NCBI GenBank assembly: GCA_902470695.1
Contig: CABRHH010000001.1
Coordinates: 1 to 64,000, forward strand
DNA length: 64,000 nucleotides
Direction of reading: 5' to 3'
DNA from: an uncultured Collinsella sp.
Lineage (GTDB): Bacteria; Actinomycetota; Coriobacteriia; Coriobacteriales; Coriobacteriaceae
In this document: piece after piece, positions 58,323-64,000 of the stretch
Position numbering within the stretch: position 1 is the first letter of the stretch
Layout of the letters: each line of letters opens with the position of its first letter
Notes under the pieces: generated by a model
Databases searched by the model: none
The model's input: only the letters and a program-made list of their open reading frames with translations
Told to the model about the DNA's origin: nothing
Translations under genes and position numbers: made by a program

Positions 58323-58599
58323 CTGCGCTCCCTCCCGCTGAACCGACGGCACGGGCTCCCGCCGCAGGCACCGTCCAGATCCGTCCTCGACAAACGCACG
58401 GGATTATAGACCGGATAGGGGGTCCGATACAGGCAGAAACCAAGATTGCAACAGAGAGATCGCGGGCGGCGGTGGCCGACGCGACCGTACGGGGCACCCT
58501 AAGCCCAAGACGCCAGGCGCCTGCTGCCATGGGCTCAGGGCGTCAGGCATCTGCTGCCGCGGGTCCGGGACGCGCCTCACCTGCGAAGGCGACGGTGCC

Positions 58600-59580
58600 T
58601 TACAGGTAGTCGTAGGGCATGCGGCGGCATATAAGGTAGAAGAGCAGCGCGCATGGCACGGCGACGGGCAGGTACCAGAACACAAGCGCCAACGTACCCA
58701 AGCGCGCCGCGTAGAACAGCACGCGGCGGGCACCGGTGCGCTCCTTCGTCTCCATCGTCATGCGCACGAAGCCGCCGCCGGGCGTACGGCCCGCGCGCAT
58801 CCAGGGAATCACGCCCTCGACCACCAACGCCACGGCACCAGCCAGCCACAGCAGGTTGTCGGCCGGCTCGGAACCCGCTGCGCCGAGCGCACGGCGCACG
58901 AGCACCGCCGCCGCGCCGATGATCAGCGTCACGGTGCCGATCAGCAGCCCATCGAGCGCCAGCGCCACGCTCCGGCGCACAAAACCCGGCGTGCGCGTGG
59001 GCTCGATCTCGCCTTTCGCACCCGAAGGCAGCAGGCGGTTCACGCCCGCCGCCGCGCACCAACCGATCACCGCGCCCGAGGTGTTCCACACCAAATCGTC
59101 CACGTCGAAGGTGCGGTACGCATACGGATAGATGCCGAACAGGCCCGTGAGCTGCGCCGTTTCAACCAGCAGGGAGACGGCGAACCCGAAAATGGCAGCC
59201 GGGACAAGCCGCAGCCCGAACGCGCGGCCCGCAATGAAGCCCAGCGGCACGAAGAACACCACGTTCGCCGCGATCTGGAACACCGCGCGCATGCCGTCCG
59301 ACCGGATGTCCCCCACGAACGCAAGCAGGTTGAGCTGGGGCGGGATGCCGTAGGTGATGCCGGGACCGGAGGCGCCCGCGGGCAGTGGGTACAGCGTGAA
59401 GCACACCAAGCCGAGCGCATAGAGCACCGCAAGGTAGGCACCGCAGACGCCCCACATCGTCAAGCGGCCGTGGCGGTGGTACAAAAACGCCAGGATCGGC
59501 AAGGTGAGAAGCATCGAGGCGAACGGCCAGAAGCCGAGGGCCATCTCGAACCGATCGGAGAAACTCAGCAGCATGCTCAT
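58600..59580 (-). CDS. VanZ-RDD fusion membrane protein
   Basis: 326 residues. Residues about 15-175 are VanZ-like, with membrane helices and the conserved FQIAANVVFFVPLGFIAGRA and FDVDDLVWNTSGAVIGW. Residues about 195-310 are RDD-like (RRSVALALDGLLIGTVTLII, RAGRTPGGGFVRMTMETKE). VanZ proteins lower teicoplanin binding or alter the envelope by an unknown mechanism. Combined VanZ-RDD proteins occur in Gram-positive bacteria. Same direction as the LanFEG-like cluster upstream but 35 bases after a small membrane gene. Confidence 0.88.
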   Translation of the reverse strand: MSMLLSFSDRFEMALGFWPFASMLLTLPILAFLYHRHGRLTMWGVCGAYLAVLYALGLVCFTLYPLPAGASGPGITYGIPPQLNLLAFVGDIRSDGMRAVFQIAANVVFFVPLGFIAGRAFGLRLVPAAIFGFAVSLLVETAQLTGLFGIYPYAYRTFDVDDLVWNTSGAVIGWCAAAGVNRLLPSGAKGEIEPTRTPGFVRRSVALALDGLLIGTVTLIIGAAAVLVRRALGAAGSEPADNLLWLAGAVALVVEGVIPWMRAGRTPGGGFVRMTMETKERTGARRVLFYAARLGTLALVFWYLPVAVPCALLFYLICRRMPYDYL

Positions 59581-59614
59581 GAACCGACAGCTCCCGCAGC
59601 ACGGACCCGGGCGC

Positions 59615-59779
59615 CTAGCGCCCGGCAGCCTTCCACAGCACGTAGATCATGCCGAGGCACAGCACGGCCATGGCGAGGACGCAGCCGAGCATGCCGGCGG
59701 CACCCGCCAGCGCGCCGCGGCCACCGCGGGTCTGCGTATCGGCGTAGCGATCGACGGCGTAGGGGTTGCGCCTGTTCAT
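59615..59779 (-). CDS. Small single-pass membrane protein
   Basis: 54 residues. Polar N-terminal part (MNRRNPYAVDRYADTQTRGG), one span near 30-48 (GMLGCVLAMAVLCLGMIYVL). The ATG at 59779 is supported by AGGAGGACGGAGG. Function unknown; may pair with the VanZ-RDD protein. Confidence 0.6.
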   Translation of the reverse strand: MNRRNPYAVDRYADTQTRGGRGALAGAAGMLGCVLAMAVLCLGMIYVLWKAAGR

Positions 59780-59859
59780 ACCGGGACCTCCGTCCTCCTG
59801 GGTTCTCATCTGCTGCATTCACTATCGACCAACGCCCGGTTGGGCACCATCGATTTGGC

Positions 59860-61002
59860 TTACAGGCGCCTTTCAGTCCTGTAAGAATCCTTGCGGTTTG
59901 CTGAAGAGACGCACGCGGCGCCGGAGCCGCGCGAGGCGCTGATCAGGCGGCCCACGCACGCATTGGCCTCAAGTGCCGCCGCCCGCAGCGCCCGCAGCTC
60001 CTCCAGGCGCTCCCGCTGGGCTTCATCGACGGCGCCGGGCTCCGGCTCTTCCTGCCCGAACGGCCGCTCCTGCTCCCCCAGCTCCTCCAGCAGCAACTCG
60101 GTATTGCCGAGCATGACCGTCAACGGGGTCTTGAGCTGATGTGCGAGCAGCGTCACCTGCTCGCGCCGCTCCTGCTCGGCGGCCCACTGCTCCTCCAGTG
60201 AGGTCTTGAGCGAGGCGCGCATGCGGTCCATGGCCGCCAGCACATCGTCGACCTGCGCCACGTTGCTGCGCTCGACCGTGAAATCGAGCTCGCGCGCACC
60301 CACCGCGTCGGCAGCGCGCACGAGCGGGCGCATCTTGCGCGTCAGCACGTGGCTCGCCCGCAGCGCCACCCCCACGATCACGGCGACGAGTGCCGCAAGC
60401 ACCGCAGCGAGCACCACCGTCTGCGGATTCGGCCAGGTATCGCGCATCGCGCGCGACGACCACTGCGGCAGCAGCTGGTAGGACAGCACACACCAGGTAC
60501 CATCTTGCAGCTGGACCGCCCGGAAGGCCGTAGGGTACATCCCGCCGTCCGTCGTGGCGTCCACCACCTCGCCCGAGGTTGCCGATGCCCCGTGCGCCGC
60601 GGCCACTGCCCGGCGCGCCTGGTCGAGCTGCGCTGCGGCAGCATCGCCCGCAAGCACCTGCTCGCCCTCCGCATCCAGCACCACGAACCCGTACGCCGCC
60701 GGGACCTCCTGCGCATCGAAGGCATCGGCGGCGGCCAGCTCCGCCGCCACCTCATCCACATGCGCCGGCCCCCAGTTCGCCGGCAGGATCGTCCCCGCAG
60801 AGATCATCAGCCACAGCGCCACCAGCGGAATGCCGCAGAGCACCAGCGCGCCCAAAAGCACATAGACGAAGTAGCGCCCCACCACGAGCGACAGCGGCAT
60901 GCGCACGCGCGGGACACGCGAGCCGCACGGCGCGGCGCCCCTGCGACCGAACCTGTCTCGCACCAGCTTGCCTACGCCTGCCACTTGTACCCCACTCCCC
61001 AC
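59860..61002 (-). CDS. Truncated sensor histidine kinase (no ATPase domain)
   Basis: Up to 380 residues (start uncertain; GTG 61002 overlaps the regulator gene, later GTGs are possible). Two membrane spans (about 43-68 and 196-217) enclose an extracytoplasmic sensor region; a HAMP domain (about 218-270) and a HisKA helix follow, with phospho-acceptor His288 in LLAHQLKTPLTVMLGN. The chain then ends after about 90 residues in a basic tail (RKDSYRTERRL), with no N, G1 or G2 boxes. The ATP-binding domain is missing, so it cannot phosphorylate itself. It may be a pseudogene or act with another kinase. Confidence 0.8.
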   Translation of the reverse strand: MGSGVQVAGVGKLVRDRFGRRGAAPCGSRVPRVRMPLSLVVGRYFVYVLLGALVLCGIPLVALWLMISAGTILPANWGPAHVDEVAAELAAADAFDAQEVPAAYGFVVLDAEGEQVLAGDAAAAQLDQARRAVAAAHGASATSGEVVDATTDGGMYPTAFRAVQLQDGTWCVLSYQLLPQWSSRAMRDTWPNPQTVVLAAVLAALVAVIVGVALRASHVLTRKMRPLVRAADAVGARELDFTVERSNVAQVDDVLAAMDRMRASLKTSLEEQWAAEQERREQVTLLAHQLKTPLTVMLGNTELLLEELGEQERPFGQEEPEPGAVDEAQRERLEELRALRAAALEANACVGRLISASRGSGAACVSSANRKDSYRTERRL

Positions 61003-61640
61003 ACGGTGCCGATCGGGTCGACGCCGGCGCGGCGCAGCTTGGCACGCGCATTGCTCACGTGCGCCGACACCACGTCCTCGCTGGCGTCCGACTGCACGCC
61101 CAGTACCGCACGGCGCAGCTGGTCGCGGCCGAACACCTGGCCGCGATGGCGAGCCAGGTGTTCGCAGATGCCGTACTCGGTGGGCGTAAGCGCTACCGGG
61201 CGTGCGTCCACAAACAGCTCACGCGCGCCCAGGTCGAGGCGGATGCGCCCCTGCGCAAACGCCAGCGAGCTCGTGTGCTCGCGCTGCTCGCGCCGCAGGT
61301 GCGCGGCAACCTTAGCGCGCAGCTCAGCGGTGCCGAACGGCTTGCGGATGTAGTCGTCGGCACCCATGCCGAGCCCCACCACCGCGTCGTCCTCGCCCGT
61401 CTTGGCAGTGAGGAACACGATGGGCGCATCCACCCGGTCGCGCACGCGGCGCACCAGCTCGAACCCGTCCAGCTCGGGCATCATGACATCGCACAGCACC
61501 AGGTCCGTGCGCGAAAAGTCGAACGAAAGCGCACGCACGGGGTCGTTTTCCACCGTCACCGCATGGCCGTCGCGCGCCAGGGTGCGCCGCAGCAGGTCGG
61601 TAATCGCCCGCTCATCGTCAATTGCCAGAATCCGCGCCAT
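60972..61640 (-). CDS. OmpR-family response regulator
   Basis: 222 residues. Receiver domain (1-115) with acidic pair in AIDDERA, phospho-acceptor Asp51 in LCDVMMPELDG and the conserved Lys in FGTAELRAK region; winged-helix C-terminal domain (about 130-222; LTPTEYGICEHLARHRGQVF, VSAHVSNARAKLRRAG). ATG 61640 has GGGAGGTCG upstream. Likely controls the permease genes upstream. Its normal partner would be the kinase encoded next, which is truncated. Confidence 0.93.
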   Translation of the reverse strand: MARILAIDDERAITDLLRRTLARDGHAVTVENDPVRALSFDFSRTDLVLCDVMMPELDGFELVRRVRDRVDAPIVFLTAKTGEDDAVVGLGMGADDYIRKPFGTAELRAKVAAHLRREQREHTSSLAFAQGRIRLDLGARELFVDARPVALTPTEYGICEHLARHRGQVFGRDQLRRAVLGVQSDASEDVVSAHVSNARAKLRRAGVDPIGTVWGVGYKWQA

Positions 61641-61699
61641 CGAACGACCTCCCATCATCGTGTCCACATTGTATCCGTCCGCGCGGACACCTTCGCGGC

Positions 61700-62164
61700 T
61701 CAGCGTGCCGGCTGCGGCACCTCGGCCTCGCCGACCGGCTTGTAGAGCTGGGCATAGCAGCCCTTCGTCGTCACGCGCAGATACGGTTCGTCCACGTCCA
61801 GCTTGCCCCCGAACACCGTCAGGTAGCTCACGTGCTCCGCCCCGTCCTCGGTGCGGGCGACAAGCTCGTAGACATAGTTGGTCCCCGAGCCGGTGGCATC
61901 TTCATAGGACTCGGCCCACGCATCCGCGGCAGGCGTCGGCGCCCACACCACCTCCTGCGGCACCAGCGGGCAGAACCGGTCGATCGTCGTGCGCGGGAAC
62001 CACAGTGCGCTGCCCGCCAGCGGCATGGCCGCGCAGGCCCCGACGCCGACAAGCACCACGACGAGCAGTGCTATCGCGCACCCCCTGCCAGCGCGCCGAC
62101 CGCCGCGCGCAGCACCGTGCGAACCGGCGCCGCAAGGCTCCGACACCATCCGAGATTCATCCAT
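61700..62164 (-). CDS. YxeA-like secreted/anchored protein
   Basis: 154 residues. N-terminal membrane segment (CAIALLVVVLVGVGACAAM, about 28-47). The body (AESYEDATGSGTNYVYELVA, VSYLTVFGGKLDVDEPYLRV, YAQLYKPVGEAEVP) follows the YxeA family (DUF1093) pattern, often encoded beside LanFEG transporters and two-component systems. ATG 62164 has AAGGAG upstream. Role unknown. Confidence 0.78.
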   Translation of the reverse strand: MDESRMVSEPCGAGSHGAARGGRRAGRGCAIALLVVVLVGVGACAAMPLAGSALWFPRTTIDRFCPLVPQEVVWAPTPAADAWAESYEDATGSGTNYVYELVARTEDGAEHVSYLTVFGGKLDVDEPYLRVTTKGCYAQLYKPVGEAEVPQPAR

Positions 62165-62314
62165 CACATGCTCCTTCTTCCATCGGGCTCCGCAGCCCGC
62201 CCCTCGTTTTTCGCCAGGCAGCGCCGCCCGGCATGCACCCTTTCGCCGGAGCCCGCCGCCCGGCACGCATCCACGCGCCAGGTCCCGCCGCCCGGCCCTC
62301 GTCCGCACGACCGG

Positions 62315-63253
62315 TCATTCGCCGCCGCGTCGGGCGTCCTCGAAACGATTCGCCGCCGCCAGCGCACCGGCCACCACCGGTACCGTGACCGCCGCGCACG
62401 CAACGAGCACCTCGCGGGCGGCAGCCTGCAGTGCCGGCAGCTGCGCTGCAAGCTCGGGGCGAGCCGAGGTGGCAGCGATCGCGGCCTCCATGGCAAGCGA
62501 AGCCAGGCGCACCGGCCACACAATCGGGATCCACGCCGTCACGCCTCCCGCCATCGCACCGCTGAACGTGCCCGTCACCAGCCCGTTCGCCAAGCCGCCA
62601 ATCGACATCAGCGCACCCATGAACCCGAGCGCGCCCACCGCGATGACTGCGTTGCGCCCCCATTTGAGCGCGATGGCGATCGCGAGCGCATACAGGCACG
62701 CGCTGCCCGCGGCGATGCCGGCAAGCGCCTGCGCGAAGGCCTCAGGCGCAGGCAGGCCGCGGCCGAAGACTCCCATGAGGGCGGCAAAGACACCCGTTGC
62801 CAGCACCGCCGCGAGCACCCCGAGCGCCAGCAGCACCAGGCCGAGCGCCGCGAGCACCCGGCGGCGCGACACGGCGCCCAGCAGGTTCGCGTAGGCGCCC
62901 GCCTCGCGCTCCGCGTCGATCGCCAACCCGCAGGACAGGCCCACCAGCAACGGAGCTCCCGCGCCCACGAGCTGCATGAACGCATCACAGGACAGCTGCG
63001 CATCCCAGGGCGTGGCCCCGAAATACAGCCCCGCCGCCCCACCGAGGGCCACCGCAAGCACCAGGTGCAACGCGATGAGCGGCGAGCGCCGCATGCGCCA
63101 GAGGGTCGAGCGGATCGCGCCCGCCATGCCCGCATGTGAACAGGGCCGCGTGCCCGGCGTCTGGGTCCCCGGCACCGGCACCCCCGGCTCCCGGCCAACC
63201 CGACCGTCCGCGCAGGATGGAGCCGGCACCGGTACCTCATTGCCCCGCCGCAT
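62315..63253 (-). CDS. Lantibiotic-immunity ABC transporter permease, MutG/LanG-like
   Basis: 312 residues. Six hydrophobic helices (from about residue 55), with IRSTLWRMRRSPLIALHLVL and LSCGLAIDAEREAGAYANLL typical of the MutG/LanG group. GGGAGGCGG before ATG 63253 supports this start although the first 42 residues are Pro-rich and unusual; M43 is an alternative. It starts directly after the stop of the neighbouring permease. LanFEG transporters expel cell-wall-active peptides from the membrane. Confidence 0.85.
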   Translation of the reverse strand: MRRGNEVPVPAPSCADGRVGREPGVPVPGTQTPGTRPCSHAGMAGAIRSTLWRMRRSPLIALHLVLAVALGGAAGLYFGATPWDAQLSCDAFMQLVGAGAPLLVGLSCGLAIDAEREAGAYANLLGAVSRRRVLAALGLVLLALGVLAAVLATGVFAALMGVFGRGLPAPEAFAQALAGIAAGSACLYALAIAIALKWGRNAVIAVGALGFMGALMSIGGLANGLVTGTFSGAMAGGVTAWIPIVWPVRLASLAMEAAIAATSARPELAAQLPALQAAAREVLVACAAVTVPVVAGALAAANRFEDARRGGE

Positions 63254-63997
63254 CTAGACCGCCTCCCGCTTCGAGAACCACCGCGCGCCCAGCACCGTGA
63301 GCAGCACGCCGACACCAACAGCCACCGCCAGACCCGCCACCCAGGTGGCGTCGATGATGCCCGACGGCGACCCGGCAGCCAGCGGGATGCCGGAGAACTC
63401 GACCCCGCTGAACGGCGAGGGCGCACGGAACGCCACCGCCGAGGGCATAAGCCACCAGACACCGCTCGAACCGCCCACGATACCCAACGAGATCTGTGCC
63501 AGCAGGGGCACCGCGATGCCGGCAAGCATTCCGAAGCGGCAGGCGAGCATGAGGCCCGCCGGGATCATCCACCAGCTCGCAGCGGTCACGATCAGCGCAA
63601 TCGCCGCGCTGGCGACGAACCCCGGGGCGTTTGCCCCGGCGGCATGTGCCACCCCCGAGCAGACGCCCACGACCGTGCAGGACGCGAGCATGAGCCCCAG
63701 GGATACCATCGCCTTCGCCCACCAGATGCGCGCCGGCTCGATCGGCAGGCCGAGCACCGAACGCAGGCGATGGCGCGCGTCGAGGTTCGCCACGCTCGCC
63801 ACGATGAGCGCCGCCGCCACCGGCAGACCCAACGTGTACCAGTAGCACCACCCGTAGGTGCCGAACCCGACCACGCCCGCCGAGCGGCCCGGGATGACGC
63901 CGGATGCGAGCAGCCCCAGCGCGCAGAACGGCAACGGGGCTATGAGCGCCACCCGCAAGGGAGCCGCACGGCGCACCTTGCGAGCCTCGGCACGCAC
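63254..63997 (-). CDS. Lantibiotic-immunity ABC transporter permease, MutE/EpiE-like (may be cut by the window edge)
   Basis: 247 residues visible. Six helices with YTLGLPVAAALIVASVANLD and HRLRSVLGLPIEPARIWWAK matching MutE/EpiE-type subunits. The frame opens four bases from the edge, so the true start may lie outside. The matching ATPase (LanF-like) is expected just beyond the window. With the MutG-like, YxeA-like and two-component genes it forms an antimicrobial-peptide sensing and resistance cluster. Confidence 0.83.
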   Translation of the reverse strand: MRAEARKVRRAAPLRVALIAPLPFCALGLLASGVIPGRSAGVVGFGTYGWCYWYTLGLPVAAALIVASVANLDARHRLRSVLGLPIEPARIWWAKAMVSLGLMLASCTVVGVCSGVAHAAGANAPGFVASAAIALIVTAASWWMIPAGLMLACRFGMLAGIAVPLLAQISLGIVGGSSGVWWLMPSAVAFRAPSPFSGVEFSGIPLAAGSPSGIIDATWVAGLAVAVGVGVLLTVLGARWFSKREAV

Positions 63998-64000
63998 CGG

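Overview
The window is G+C-rich bacterial DNA, most likely from a gut actinobacterium of the class Coriobacteriia (a Collinsella-like genome). This is inferred from composition, Shine-Dalgarno-led genes and gene content (PTS 6-phospho-alpha-glucoside use, fused MurT-GatD, LanFEG-type immunity transporter); no marker gene fixes the species. Three parts can be told apart: chromosome (1 to about 19.22 kb), an apparently complete tailed-phage prophage of about 35.2 kb (about 19,224 to 54,462), and chromosome again to the right edge.

Left chromosome. A membrane protein of unknown role; a 6-phospho-alpha-glucosidase, a PTS EIICB permease and a divergent GntR/UTRA regulator with three palindromic operators around the permease promoter; xanthine phosphoribosyltransferase; a RelB/YafQ-like toxin-antitoxin pair; a lone argJ; an AbiEi/AbiEii pair; an iron-dependent alcohol dehydrogenase; two tandem, related repeat-helix proteins; a single-chain MurT-GatD (lipid II isoglutaminyl synthase); and tRNA-Glu(TTC). 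The long spaces between these genes hold G+C-rich repeats, including large convergent repeat elements (1-485, 7,541-7,970, 8,810-9,137, 9,160-9,365).

Prophage. It sits exactly between tRNA-Glu and what looks like the tRNA's own terminator. Order: large serine integrase and lysogeny genes (leftward); a back-to-back promoter/operator switch; early genes (RusA, DUF1351, ERF annealing protein, SSB, replication initiator-like protein with internal iterons, DnaC-like loader, HNH proteins, many very small zinc-ribbon or membrane proteins, a split C5 DNA methylase); terminase, portal, MuF-like capsid protein with a C-terminal nuclease-like domain, scaffold, capsid, head-tail joining, tail tube, frameshifted tail chaperone, tape measure, baseplate and fibres; a diversity-generating retroelement (DGR); and lysis genes (holin candidates, C39-like peptidase, GH25/CW_7/LysM lysin).

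The main discovery is the DGR: fibre gene with a C-type-lectin-like end carrying the variable repeat, Avd accessory gene, template repeat, reverse transcriptase. Over 129 aligned bases the two repeats differ at 12 positions and all 12 are adenines in the template, the signature of adenine-specific mutagenic homing. The phage therefore diversifies its likely receptor-binding tip.

Right chromosome. An aconitase-superfamily hydratase, an MFS exporter, a VanZ-RDD fusion, a small membrane protein, then a leftward cluster of LanE/LanG-type permeases, a YxeA-like protein, an OmpR-type response regulator and a histidine kinase that lacks its ATP-binding domain. The cluster continues past the right edge, where the ATPase subunit would be expected.
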